A stretch of DNA of 64,000 nt. It comes from Didymella arachidicola (taxonomy: Eukaryota > Ascomycota > Dothideomycetes > Pleosporales > Didymellaceae). Of this stretch, positions 43,958 to 56,200 are shown in pieces. The notes below the pieces were generated by a model. It was not told where the DNA came from. It did not search any database and saw nothing but the letters and a program-made list of their open reading frames with translations. Position 1 is the first letter of the stretch; each line of letters begins with the position of its first letter. The translations under genes were made by a program, and so were the position numbers. The stretch is taken from contig CM049986.1 in assembly GCA_016630955.3 (NCBI GenBank), positions 868,001 to 932,000 on the forward strand. Reading direction: 5' to 3'.

Positions 43958-44820
43958 GGCGACGGCGACCGTGGGTCGTTAGTGAGCCAGAATGGCTGCT
44001 CAAAACAGAATACAAACGTTCATAGCGAGGTGAAAGGGAAGTACGACTGCAAACGCACGCACTGCGCTCCTACCATTATAAGACGCACTTGCATTATGAT
44101 CCAGAGGCCGGGAGGGATATTGCATAGATCACTGCCCGGGCTGTGTGTTGTACAGCGTGAATTATTTGGCGGGGGAGTCAAGCCCGAGGGAGGGACTTCC
44201 GTCCCAAGCGCCGCTAAAGCTGTCAGCGGGAAGGCGCTCCACCAACGCCGCCGGGGTTCGCGGATCAATTCTCACCTCACATGCGCGAAGGAGTCGCAGA
44301 TGACCTGCTGTGCGTCCCTACGAACGTGTGTAATCGCCTCCCGTGTGGATATCGAAGCTTCACTCCGCCTCGCAGGTGCTCATGAGACTCACGTCCTTCC
44401 CCGCTCGAATGCGCGAATCGCTCCTGACACGATGATCAGCACACAAGGCGCAACAACGTTTGCTGGCTAGAGCTCAGGGTCCTCTTTCTCTTTTTGATTG
44501 GATGTGACAAGTATTTGAAAGGATTATCCGGGACAGCTCACCGCTCGTCTTGTCGCCTCGAAGACTGTTGCAACGGTAAGGCGGCAGCTCACTGCTGCTG
44601 CGGATGGAAACCAGCCTCTTGCCTTGGCGTAGGGACGCAGATGACAAAGAGCAGAACATGTCCACCGGATGGAAGCTCATAACAAGAATATTTCTGTCAC
44701 AGTTTCTATCATTTGGTCCTTGTTGAAAATGTGTTCAAATATACAGTTTTGTGGCCTACGCGTCCTCGTTAGAGCACTCGAGCATTCCTCGCACGCAATC
44801 TCTCATCGTTTCTACCCGAT
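43958..44820. other. Intergenic, 0.86 kb
   Basis: Promoter of the hydrolase on the left. The frame at about 43982-44470 (+) starts at GTG and resembles nothing. No gene called. Confidence 0.35.
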
Positions 44821-45320
44821 ATGGTGAACCCAGAAGCTACACCCCCCGCGCCAACTGCCATGGACGTCACTGACGACATTGTTGCTTCAGAACACAGCTC
44901 CGCTGCATTCTTTCAGTTAATTTTACGCCCATTCAGCAGAAGACTGTAGAGCTTTCCAATTGATTCATCAACATTGCACTCGATATGTGCCAAACCTACG
45001 CCGTCACGGTCTTTCATTCTACGTGCCCTTCGAGATCAGCTTCGACCGGCTGTCCTCCGCCAGGCCTCCTACTTGCACGTCTCATTGAGCAACAAATACA
45101 TCGAGACTTTGATCACACGTCCGTTCTGACGTTTAAGGGCCTTCAGGAGCTTGACGTCGTAGGCCGGTTAGGTGCTCAGGATGTCGATCGCTCGTCGCTG
45201 GGCTGGAGTGTCATTTGGAAAGAAGCTCACGAGGACGCCCTAAGCCCGGTGGTAGAGATTGCGCAAAAGATGAAGGACGAATTCAAAGCAAGACAGCAAG
45301 ATGCTGAAGTTGTCATGTGA
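44821..45320 (+). pseudogene. Probable decayed gene, frames broken
   Basis: Three protein-like stretches lie on the same strand in three different frames. These are an ATG-initiated acidic segment (44821-44949; MDVTDDIVASEHSSAAFFQ), a segment ending at 45088 (RYVPNLRRHGLSFYVPFEIS), and one ending at the TGA at 45318-45320 (LGWSVIWKEAHEDALSPVVE). No standard introns connect them, which points to frameshifting decay, although missed exons are possible. Family not recognised. Confidence 0.35.
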
Positions 45321-45594
45321 ACGGTCCGAGGCAAAGGTGGACACTGGAACGATGGCACAATCGCCGCCATTTAAGGCTTGCAAGTGATCCCACCTGTATG
45401 TTAAGATACCGGATCGACGACAGCGAAGCTTTCATCCCCGTTCGGAGGATAGGGATGAAATTCTGAAGACGCATTCCAGATACGCTCAAATTCAAACTCT
45501 CGACCTCTGGCAGAGTACCCGTGCTTCATTTTTGGCTCCTCTATATTGTGTGTTCCTGAATGCGAACACAGAAACAGCTTGCAACTACAGGAAC

Positions 45595-46714
45595 CTACTC
45601 GCCCCCAGGGTCGATCGCCCTCACCTCAATCTCAATGTTGATGCACTGGCCCTTCTTCCATCCTTCGCTCTCTGTGAGATCACGTAAGATACTGTCGAAG
45701 CTATGCTCGAAGTCTAGGCTTGCCGACTTTACAAAGACCGTCTTACCTTTATCATCAGCTACTTTGTATCTCAAGAGCCACAATTTGGCCTGTCCTTGCT
45801 GTGCTGCTGACGGTTCAGAGCCAGCGTCCTCTTGAAACTCGTCTAGCAGATAGTTCTAAGGCAGGATCCGTGTCGAGCGAGATTCGGAGGACGTAGACGA
45901 TATTTTCAAACAGATCGTAGTTATGTTGAGGGAGGCGCGCAGTTTTCCAGGCGAACCATCATATCGCGCAGCTGAGCTTAAATTTGGAGCGGACACGGCA
46001 ATGTCCAACTGAGTGCCTAGAGATATACATCGCTGCTTTCAAAGCAACATCGGTGGCACGTGGGAGATGATGATCGGTCTTCGCGGCGCCAATGTCTCCG
46101 CTGTATCTGCTCTTCCACCTTCAAAAGACGTCGTAGCTCGTCCCGTGTCGTCAATGACCCCCTCTTATGATCCTGGGCCTTGTATCTGCACTTCTACACC
46201 GGTCGTTCCCAAGTCCTCATCGGGCTGTTGTCTAGTTCTGTAACTCGTCCAATTAAGTCAATCGAGCAAATGCCTTCCACCAAGTCTTTGATGAGGACGC
46301 CTGATAGCTTAATATGTACGCCGTAATACAGCAGCTCCTCCAACAGGATTGTTTATCTTTGATTCTTTTACCCTGTGGCTTGTAACAGGTTTCTGCGTCC
46401 GTTGTGTCTCGACTTGGTCGATGTGCGTGATGTTGCGGCAAGCGTCGTTCTTGGCAGCTCAAAGAAGATAGCTTCTTTGAAATTCCCTGCGAGGATACTG
46501 TTACCCTTGAAGTCTTCCATGAGGAACCGCTGCGGTACAAGAGCCAGTCCAACGGAAGCCTGAACCAGATCGATTGCGAGGGGCTGAGCTCAATTGACGC
46601 ATCCAGACACGAGCATTTCAACGAGCAATTCACTGTAGCGGTGCCAGTCTCAGTGTCGTAGGCTACGATGATCGTATCTCTTATCTTATGGGAGCGGTTC
46701 GTTGGCTGGCACAT
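45595..46714 (-). pseudogene. Probable decayed gene on the minus strand
   Basis: The clearest piece ends at 45595: NYLLDEFQEDAGSEPSAAQQ followed by LWLLRYKVADDKGKTVFVKS and GWKKGQCINIEIEVRAIDPG. Immediately upstream, LPQHNYDLFENIVYVLRISL-DTDPAL continues naturally into NYLLDEF but in another frame, as if two bases were lost (TTAGAACTAT). Further upstream (46.4-46.7 kb) are more fragments in shifting frames (TIIVAYDTETGTATV; LALVPQRFLMEDFKGNSILA). I read these as one or two degraded genes; the upstream pieces are the least certain. Confidence 0.35.
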
Positions 46715-47785
46715 CCAAGGGAGGGCGCGTGATTACTGACTTGTGTGTTGTAACTGTCAGTGCACCATTGCACATTGTATGAGCTGGGTGTGACTATATC
46801 AGTATATCCAACCTGGTCCCGCTTTTTGCCCATTAGCACCTCATTTGAACATGACCGACGAACTGATTCGTCAACAAGACATGAGCGAGGAGAGTGACCG
46901 GTGAGCAAGTGTTGGGCTCCACGGCTCGTACCTGCGTTCCTCGCTTGTGGCTTCCCTGTCAGCGGCTCGACGCCTGTCGCATAGGCGAAGCAGCAGGGAC
47001 TGATCCTTGCGGCTACGTCATTGTCCACTCGTCAACTCTTCAAATGCTGCTCTCTTTCAACATCTACAATCGCCAACAACAGCCAGTTGTCATCAGAATA
47101 CAGTCGTGGGACGAGGTACAAGGCGATGTTGGCGTTTCCAGCCCCCAATTTTCGTCGTCCCGAAATGTATCCGCAACGACAGGGGCAGGCGAGCGACAAC
47201 GCTCTATGCGGCTGTGCTCCCGTATTATTAGCACTGGCTGCACCCGCGTTCACAGCCTGATCTCGTTCCTGCCATCTTCCCATAACTCATGACCAAGCTT
47301 GTACTCACTGCTCGAAGACTCGAAATCACTTTCTAGTGTAAAGAGTCATCCTGTCCTTAGTTTCCCACGTCCCAGGTCGATCATCCGAGTGTATGGGCCG
47401 GCGATTGAGTCAGGCTGCTCAACACCATCGGTTGAACGAGTCGAGAAAGGCTTTGCGGCAAGGACCAGATCTTTGACAGATGAAGGTACAAGGACGCTTA
47501 AGTCAACTACAGTCGTACTGCTAGCTCGCACTTCGCCTGATTCTTCTAGCCCAGTCCAGTTCAGTACCTGCGCAAATGAGGTTGTGCTGTTGGGCTGAAG
47601 CTGAAAGGGACTAAAAGCGCCGAAGGCTGCAAGGCGTCCTTCAACCGTCTGCGGGATCAGCTTGAAGTCCCTGGAGCCTGCCCGGACGTCTGCATTGTTG
47701 TCTGCCCCGATAACTATTCTGCTTCCTTGGGCTGCAATCCTCAGATCGATCAATGTTGTAGTACAACCAAGACCAGAGAGCAAGA
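46715..47785. other. Gene-poor interval with one open frame on the minus strand (47801-47346)
   Basis: An ATG-initiated frame on the minus strand, 47801-47346 (151 residues; begins MGHRPFLLSGLGCTTTLIDL), overlaps the first 16 bases of the DUF3433 gene head to head. Its composition is balanced, but it has no recognisable domain and sits in the promoter of the larger gene, so it may be fortuitous. Confidence 0.3.
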
Positions 47786-50492
47786 ATGGACGATGTCCCA
47801 TCTCCGCTGCACATAGGCTCGCCAAATCCTAGACAACAGCCATCAGTCGGTACAATCCCCGCCGCACTACGAGTAGGATCTCCTACTACCAAACGTGGCA
47901 ATGCGCCGTGGGACTCACGACCAACGCTCACGCGAAAGAATACGTCAGGATCAAGCAGACTCTCACAAATCTTTCCATCTCGCCCGTCATCCATGTCGTC
48001 AGCCAGCCCGACCATCCCTGGTGCTACCTCGAGACGTACTTCCCATCCGCCACCTCTGCTACCTGCTGCTCAGTCGAGACGTACTTCACGGGATCCAGCA
48101 CCTCCGCCGCCGCCCATCTTCTCTGATACCGCTGCGTACGAACCGTCAGCCAATCCTTTCAATAATCAAGGGACCTCATCTTTTCCCAAGACGCATAGTA
48201 GTACTAAGAAGTTGTTAAGTCGGCTTACGTCATTTCGTGGAAGAGGGACGTACAATCGCCTTCATGATGAGGGTTCAAACATGGGCAGGTACCGCTTGGA
48301 CGTTTTGGAAGAGGGCGACGAATCCTTTCATTCGAGTCCAGCAGGGCCCTGTGCAGTGCAGATGAATCTCATTGATCCTACACAGGAAATGGGCAGCAAT
48401 CCGAGTGCCTATGATCCCAGCGAAGCTGGGTATGCTGCTGAGTACGAACGACTAGAGAGTCAGTTAGGTCTTGGTGCAGGCATGAAATCAATATTTGAGA
48501 GGCCTTTTACACATGTACCATCACCAATGGGACCCGGAAGCTATGCTAGGCAGCCACATAAGGAATCAGGTACAGACATGGGTGTCCTTCAAGCTCGAAA
48601 CGCGCAAGAAGAAGCGGAGAAAACGGGTGATATAGTCGCTGTTGCAGGAGTCGCTGTTGATATCAGCGATTCGTTTGGAGGTGCCGATTTCGAGACACGC
48701 AGCATATTGAATGGCTCCACACACCACGACAAAGGCGAAGCTCAAAAGAGTTACTTCTTCCCGGTAGATCCAGATATGCCTTCTTGGCGTCCTTTGACTA
48801 TGGGATGGCCATGGCTCGCGATGCTCACCTTCATCGCACTTGCTCTGGCTGCTGTTCAAGAATTCCTGTGTCAGAAATCCATCGCGGCTGAGAAGAACGG
48901 ACTCGGACTTGCCCAGTTCAAGAAAGCAGACGAGCTCTCTCTTACGGTATTCTTTACCTGGAAGTATGCACCCATCATCATCTTTGTTTTCTACGGCATA
49001 TTGTGGCAAATGTCGGACTTCGAAGTCAAACGACTTGAGCCTTACTACCAACTGAGCCAGAAAACAGGTGCTACAGCTGGCGGGTCTCTAAACATGGACT
49101 ATCTTACATTCATGAGTTGGCTCGTTCCGCTAAGGGCTCTACGACATAGGCAGTATGCAGTCATTTGGAGCTCCCTTGGCACTCTGGTCGGTAGTAGCCT
49201 GGTGCCCGTACTCCAATCGGCTTCAATTAAAGTACATCCTCCGAAGGAAGAGCGATTCAGCGATAGACCAAAGTATGTACGCATCGATCCTCCCTGGTCT
49301 CGAGCAGTTTCGGGTTGTCTGGTCTTTGTTGCTATTTGTGGTGCGGCGTTGATGTACGCTATGCGTCGAAAGAGCGGTCTCTTGTCCAACCCTCAAGGAA
49401 TCGCTGGCATCGCAGCCATGGCTACCAGGTGAATCTTGTCCGAACCATGTATCAGCACGAACATTCTCTGACCCCGTCCATAGGAGTCACATCTTGACAG
49501 ACTTCCATGGTCTCGACGAAGCACCACTTGCAAAGATCCATAAGCAGCTGCGTAACCGACGCTACATTCTACACAAGAGTAGTCTATGGCAAGGAGAATA
49601 TATTCGGAACGCGAAAGAAAAGCTGCACGAACGTAGCGCAGATCCACGACCGCTAATGCTGCGCCTCATTCCTGGGGTTTCCTTCGTAAGCTTTATTGTG
49701 CTTTTCGCTGCATCAATCCCGGTCTTCACCTTCTACGAGCCGACCAGCGTTGTGACAGACAAACTCCCCTTCCTCCTGACTGGTCTTGCGACTATCGTTA
49801 GAATCCTTTGGAACACCATGAACTGCGATGTGCGCATGCTGCAACCTTTCTACATGCTATCAAAACGTCATGCGCCCGCAAAGACCTTGACGCTCGACTA
49901 TGCTGGCACAAATCCGCTCTTCCTGCCTGTGATTGCTCTGTTCAATCGCCACTGGCTAGTCGCGCTCGTCGCATTCGGGTCCGTGCTTGCGGAAGTCCTT
50001 ACAGTCTGCGTCTCCTCCATCAACGTGGACGGCACACGTTTTATGCCCGGCAAAGGCGGCGACAACGATCGCAAACAAGACCCGAAGGATAGGCACAACC
50101 AGGAGCAGACGTTTCGTTCATTCTGGATCTCACTTACGCTTTCGATCCTCATCCTTTTGTACCTCGTCAGCGCCGCGATCCTGACATATATGCGACGCTC
50201 TCACAGATTCATGCCTCGACAAATCGGTACCATGGCCTCCGTGCTGGCGATGATATACCAGTCGAAGATGCTATTGACGTTTGTGGACACCGAGAAGCTC
50301 ACTAGTGGTCAAATGACGAAACATCTGGAGAAGCAGGAGAAGCGTTATGCTTTGGGCTGGTTCAAGGGCCGTGATGGCGACCATCACCTAGGAATCGATG
50401 AAGAGCCGATCTTGGATGGCTATGTGTATGGCGAGAAGTACAGGGACAAGAGGCTGCTGGGTCACCAGATAGGGACTTGGGAGCAGTATTGA
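47786..50492 (+). CDS. DUF3433-domain multipass membrane protein
   Basis: Two exons, 47786-49428 and 49484-50492 (883 residues). The 55-base intron (GTGAAT ... CCATAG) joins IAAMATR to SHILTDFHGLDEAP. An N-terminal disordered Ser/Pro region (about 330 residues) is followed by two DUF3433-type membrane units. The first starts WRPLTMGWPWLAMLTFIALA and includes FFTWKYAPIIIFVFYGILWQ and RLEPYYQLS; the second includes FVSFIVLFAASIPVFTFYEP and MLQPFYMLS. The repeated R/MLxPxYxLS motif supports an internal duplication. Several further hydrophobic helices follow (WISLTLSILILLYLVSAAIL). Fungal members include proteins of the Neurospora spray type; the molecular function is not known. Likely in internal or plasma membrane. 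Confidence 0.82.
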
Positions 50493-50604
50493 GACGTCGA
50501 AGCAATAGTGCGTTTGAGATTGAATGTTACAAAGAGACGAACGACAAAATATTTTGCTTTCCTTCTGCCTAATCTCGTCTTCTTCGAACCGCAGCAACCG
50601 TCAT

Positions 50605-51660
50605 CTAGCACCCCGCATACAGAGCCTGTGCGAACAGGGTGTACGTATCAGCGTGGTTCAAGTTCTGCGTCGCGCTCAAACTGCGCACAAAGTTATATCC
50701 ATAGCCTCTATAGTCGCTGGTGCCCTTGACCTGCGTTAAGTGCGTCATCTCGTGCAGCACAGTAGTGGCCTGATCCTGAGCGTGGCACTGACGACTCAGC
50801 GCTGTCAAGCCGGAGAAGAACAGTGGGCAATTGACCATTTGACTAGTTGAAGGGAACGTGTACGCCAATACTCCGCCAGAACACGCGCCCAGGATATCAG
50901 AGCAGTAGTATCTGCTGTTACCGAAAGTGGTCGAGCCGCACTGGGTGGCAATGTTGTTGAAGACTGTAGCGACAGTATTCTTGGCTGAGGCGGACGTCAA
51001 TTTGAAGTATTCGGTCATCTTAGCGTTGTTGGATTTTGCGTTCGATGCGGCGGTGCTCGCCAGCGATGCGCAGTTGGACAGCGCAGTGGTGGTTGCGCTG
51101 CGCTGGGAGCCAGTGCAGTCAGACTGCACCATGGTGCGCTTTGCAAGCTCGATGTAGTCGCGGCGTACCTTGCCAGCTTTTCCACAGTTGACAGCAGCCT
51201 GGACTTTGTTGCTGGTGAAAGGGACAGTGCCGGCGATGGCGGTGCTGTTCAAATCCGCGTAGGCGAAAGCGCCTTCAGTGAGGACATCGAAGTCACCGCC
51301 AGCACTCAGATCGTGAGCGACGGCGATGTCGAAGAAGCTCTCGATGCTTTCACCCGCAAGAAGGATCTGAAAGGCGGACTCGTCGAGGTTTTTAGTGCTG
51401 ACGCGAAGACGGATACCATGGAAGGCAACTTTCTCTTCGGCCTTGCCTGCTTTGAAGACCTCTACCTTCTCGACATGTGTGTCGTCGAGGAATGTACCGG
51501 TCTTGAAGAGCTTGAGGTCCTCGGATCCATTGTTTTTAATCAGAGCCTTGACTGCGGTGTTGCCAGTGAATTCAAGTTCGACGCTGAGAGGTGAGTCGTC
51601 GAGGGAGAAGCCGGAAGCTACGGCAGCCAGAGCGGCAAGCGAAAGAGCCTGGACCTTCAT
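50605..51660 (-). CDS. Deuterolysin-type (M35) secreted metalloprotease
   Basis: Intronless, 351 residues, starting at the ATG at 51660 (MKVQALSLAALAAVASGFSL, a signal peptide). A propeptide of about 155 residues ends in a dibasic Lys174-Arg175 (ELAKR), the expected kexin site, so the mature enzyme is about 176 residues with paired cysteines. The zinc site is HEMTH (303-307), with the aspzincin third ligand Asp316 in GTSDYRGYGY. The M35 family cleaves neutral and basic proteins extracellularly. Length and layout match fungal deuterolysins. A TATA box precedes the gene. Confidence 0.92.
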   Translation of the reverse strand: MKVQALSLAALAAVASGFSLDDSPLSVELEFTGNTAVKALIKNNGSEDLKLFKTGTFLDDTHVEKVEVFKAGKAEEKVAFHGIRLRVSTKNLDESAFQILLAGESIESFFDIAVAHDLSAGGDFDVLTEGAFAYADLNSTAIAGTVPFTSNKVQAAVNCGKAGKVRRDYIELAKRTMVQSDCTGSQRSATTTALSNCASLASTAASNAKSNNAKMTEYFKLTSASAKNTVATVFNNIATQCGSTTFGNSRYYCSDILGACSGGVLAYTFPSTSQMVNCPLFFSGLTALSRQCHAQDQATTVLHEMTHLTQVKGTSDYRGYGYNFVRSLSATQNLNHADTYTLFAQALYAGC

Positions 51661-51746
51661 GATGGGCAATACAAAGAAAGGAGTGACTGTTGTTGAAGCG
51701 AGCGTGAATGAGCTGAGGATAGCCTGATGAGATCAAGACGCTGCTG

Positions 51747-51754
51747 TATTTATA
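51747..51754 (-). promoter_or_regulatory. TATA box of the M35 protease gene
   Basis: TATAAATA on the minus strand, about 87 bases upstream of the protease ATG, a good position for an inducible secreted enzyme. Confidence 0.6.
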
Positions 51755-53233
51755 CGCTCCGCGAAGTGTCTATGTGCATCGCACTCCGCGTAACACTCAT
51801 GGCGTGCCGTCCTTCATACAACACCTACGTCCTCAACGGAACCTCAAGTCGCCTCAAACATCTTATATTGCTTAGTGCTATACTCCGTGCCACTACAATC
51901 CCCGGATCTCGGACGATAAGGTCGAAGGGGGTAACTCGGCATGCGCATCAAAACGCGTTGTTGTTGGTAACGTGCCGAGGAAACAGCATATATGTGGCCA
52001 GACAATCGTCGAGTCTCATAGCTTGATCGACCGCATGCTCATCGAGCAGAGATTGGCGCATTGGAGATGGAGCAATGGTCCTGCCAAGTCCAAGCGAGCT
52101 GGGCGGAGACAAAGCCAAGTTTTCCGTGGACTGTGACCTGCCTAAGGAGGCAGCCAAGATCGTTTATGACTCTACGAGATGTTACGACGGGACCTCTCTT
52201 TTCTTTTCTCCGCCTTTTTGTTTGTTTGATACACGCTGTGCAATCATCAAGCCGTCGTGGACGACGAAGCGAAACTTAGCTTGCAGCAACGAGTCTTGTC
52301 TCCTGCGCAAGGTAACCCGTGCCAGTTGCCTCAGGCCCTGAGCGCTCCTCCTTTAGAGATGCTGGCGTCCTGATTCGCCGCGCAAAACATCAGAACCCTA
52401 CAAGTGCGCACTCTGTGTTTCGATCTCCGTGTGCTGTAGATGACAAGGAATCTTAAGGGCGGGGAACGGCAGGAAGCATTCCAACAGGTTCAACGGTATA
52501 CCCCGCAATCGACAAAGCGAACTTCCTCGTATTGTGTTGGTAAGAGAAATGTGCTGAAAATTATAAGACGCTCCTGAAGCGATAAGATCTTTGGCTCTCG
52601 ATTTCAGGATGCCACAATCAGCGGCAACAAGCTCAAAAACTACTGCATGGGCAAGGGGGGTCCTAGACCTGAACGGAAGGGCTCATGAACAGAAAACAGT
52701 GACGAAGGATATGGCAGGAAGGAAAGAAATCATTCAACTCAGTATCCTACAGTATATGCGAGCACGCGCCAGCGTCATTCATCAGATCCCGAAATTCGCC
52801 AAAGCAATGCTAATCTACACGAATTTCATGGACCTCATCCTCATGATTAGAAATAACGAATTTCCCACCGTTGTGACTCCATGCTTTTTTAACCGCCAAA
52901 TAAAGCCTAATACCCGCCTTTTCCGTACGGTTCATCCGCTTACGATAATCATTACGTTCCTTCTGTGCCAGCCAGCCCAAAGAGTCGTGAAACCGTAGCG
53001 TGTAGACGACATGACGTCTAGATGTACATTCGTCGAAAGTATTAGATCGGTTGAAAGACAAAGCTCCTCAATCATGCAGGAAAGAAGTGAACCCCTTACG
53101 CACGCAAATGCAACGAGCAGAAAACGTAAGGTTTGCTGTTTGTGCAAGCCAAGAACGTGAACTATCAATGGAGAGCCGGGTTATATCGTGCTATGAAGCA
53201 ACCCAGGGGTAGACCGTGGGGATGACTAGCAAA
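51755..53233. other. 1.5-kb intergenic region
   Basis: Upstream region of the protease and 3' flank of NOT1. Frames here (such as about 52591-52998 +) start at non-ATG codons and have no recognisable content. Confidence 0.4.
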
Positions 53234-56200
53234 CTATGCTAGCGGCCTAGGGCTCTGCTGAGCATGAGTGAACAGAGCGTTGAGGAGACGCTCGACCTGC
53301 ACAACGGGTTAGTATGACTGTGTGAAACGGCTTTGACACGACTTTGACTTACCTCAGGTGCTGCTTTGACGAACGGCAGATCCCAGAATGCATAAGTACG
53401 ATTCTTCAGGATCTCAAGCAGAGTAATGATAAGTCCCCATGGGTGGGGACGGTGCACCAAGAGGCGCTCCAAGAGTACCCTTGTAATGGTTTGCTGGATC
53501 TCGAGCACTTCCTCGTCATCGTTAGGAGGGCCGAAGAGGTGCAGCAGCGCGTAGCTGAAGAAGTGTGTGTGGGTGTTCGGATAACGAAGCTGGTTGGCAA
53601 TTGCGCTGATGAAGTGGAACTTTGCTTCAGGGTGGAAATCTTTGACCAAGCTCACCATCAACCTGGCGGCTGCGCTGTCCTCGTCAAAAAGCGGGGCCTT
53701 GGCTGCTTCAGTGCCCAATGTTGCGACACCAATGTAGAGAACGAGCGCGTGGATAAGAGCTGGATCGGCTGTGGTAGGTACCAACTCAAATCCACTGTCT
53801 TTAGCCTGTGGGAAGTAAATGGCATCGCAGACCTTGCGAATATCCTGAGCCTTAGGCTCCATAGCCTTGAGAAGATTGTCGACATTTGACTTGATGCCTG
53901 CCTTGGAGAGAATTTCAATGATGTCAGTTCGGATGACAGGAGCTTGCAGATTATTCTCGAGACGGTCCACCTTCAGGCCGGCTGTGAACGGGTCCGGCAT
54001 CTCCAGAATCGTGGAGGGATATGCGCTGACGATCAAGTTCCGTAGTTGCGTGCAGTGCATGGGTATGCTGTTGCAGAGACGGAAGTGATGTTCAACAAGG
54101 AACTCGGGATAGTCGTGGTGGATCACGAGCAGAACACGCAAGACCCCGCGGTAAAAGTTCTGTGCCATCATGGTCTCTCCAGTAGGCTTTATGAGTTGTC
54201 CAGTGAAGACTAGCAGAGTCTCCATGAGGCGAGCGTAAATGTCCCAGCGCTCGTCTGATTGCCCGCCTTCGAGCATCCCAGGGATGAAGATACGGTGGGC
54301 AACAAGGGTCAGCCATGAGAATGTGAACCTCTGGAAGTGGCTCGGCTGCAGGATGAGGAGTGCCCTTGCGACACAGAGGAACAAATCGGCCTTGTGTTCC
54401 GCCAGAGTCTCCTCCTTGCTTGCTTCGTTCAGACGGAAGAGAATGGTGGAGAACAAGCGGAAGAAGACTTTCTGGTTGAAAGCGTCACCCCGGGTGTTGT
54501 GGTGGTTGCACAGCACTAGAACGGTGACTACTAACATCTGATCGAGGTACTTGGATTTTGAATCCTTGGTGCCGCCCTCGTTTTCGTCCTGATAGGCAAC
54601 GAGGTCCACGATCAGCTTGCCAAGTGCGTCGATCTTCACAGTGGCCGTGTCGAGAGTACCGGTGCCGTACGGCAGAGACTGCTCCTGTTCGTATGCAGTA
54701 ACAGAGGCGTCAATGCAGGTACGAATGAACTCGATGGATGTCTCTTGGCTTTGCATGATGTCCTGCTTGTGAAGCTGATAGATAAAAGCTCCGATCGTCT
54801 TCTTAGGAGTCTCTGGAAGCTGCAGGTGGACCCACTCGTCAAAAATGTACTCCAGCTGATCCTTGTGTCCAGTAGCTGGGGGTGTCAAAGACGCCTCGGC
54901 GGTAGATGCTTGCAAGTTAGCGATAACCCGCTTTCCAGCCTCCAAGGAAGGATCTTCTGCCAACCAGCTGGTGAGAGCATCAATAGACAAAGCGAAATCA
55001 GCCCGGAAGGCGCTGGGATGCTCACTGAGGAGCAACTCCTCGAGCAGAGTCGAAAGCATCTCAACAGCAGCGACGCGCCTCTCCTGGAGAGCTTTGGCGA
55101 TGGTGGTGTTGAGGCGATGCATGTCCATCAGGCCGACTTCCATGAGGGCAACCATAACGGTAGCTTTGAAGATGCGGTCATCATCGTGTAGCGTGGCGAG
55201 CCAGATTAATACTTGGCGCGAGGTTTGTACCGATAGCTGACAGAGATGGCTGAGCAAGTGCGCCATGACCTCCACTTCCAAACGTTGTAAGGCGTCAGAG
55301 AAGAGATGGTTAGTCACTTGTCCGGCAATACGGAAGGCCCAGGAATCCTTGTTAGGACCAGCGAATTCAATGCTCGAGATGAGCTGGTCGAATACGCGGT
55401 GAATGGGGCTGCTGCCTGGCTGCAGCTCACTGATGCGCTCCTCGGGTGCATCCTTGATGACTTGCGTAAGCTCCACCAAGAGCTCCTCGACACCTCTCTG
55501 ACCACCTGCTGGTCCAGCAGCTTCCATGTAGCCGTTCAGCTGCTGTGTCGGAGGAACATGAGCAGATTGAAGATTCTGGAGTCGAGGCTGCTGTGTAGGT
55601 TGACGTGGCTCAACAGGGGCGGCACCAGGAGTCGGCAGGTTCGGTACCGTGGCAAACTGATCTTGGAGAACATCAGGAACCTGGCGCCCACTGTCTTGTG
55701 AGACGCTGCTGGTGTGCGGAAGTCCTCGGGCTTGTCGCCCAAAGTCTTCGTAAATTGCAAGCTGCTCCCTGTTCAGCCCGCCAGCCGTCTGCTTGTATGG
55801 CTCAGGGATGTAAAAGGCCCACGGACTGATGTTTGCGTCCTTGAAGGGCTCATTTGGTCGAGTGTTTCGGAACATCCTACGCATGCGAACGGCCTCCTCC
55901 ACTTGCATATCGATCTCAGCCAAGGAAGACATCTCAGCTGCCTGCTCCACAGTGTTGCAAACCAAGTCGAGGTTATCGTTGACGAACATGACCACATGTC
56001 CCTCAGGAAGGGTCTGCTCAGGGAGGTCACGTGCCATGATTCGGATGTTGTTCTGGATGCTCATGCGCAGTGGTTCCTTACACGTCACTAGAGCCAACGC
56101 ACCAGACAGTGATTTGACGACAGTGTGTGCCGCAGTTCGCAGCTTTTCCTCGTCCGGCTCCATTGCAAAGTCTTTGCTGATGAGCTGAGAAGTAGAGATA

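Noticed and set aside
43982..44470. 162-codon plus-strand frame
   Set aside because: GTG start, no recognisable content, sits in the hydrolase promoter.
52591..52998. 135-codon plus-strand frame between the protease and NOT1
   Set aside because: TTG start, no family resemblance and no splice or promoter support.
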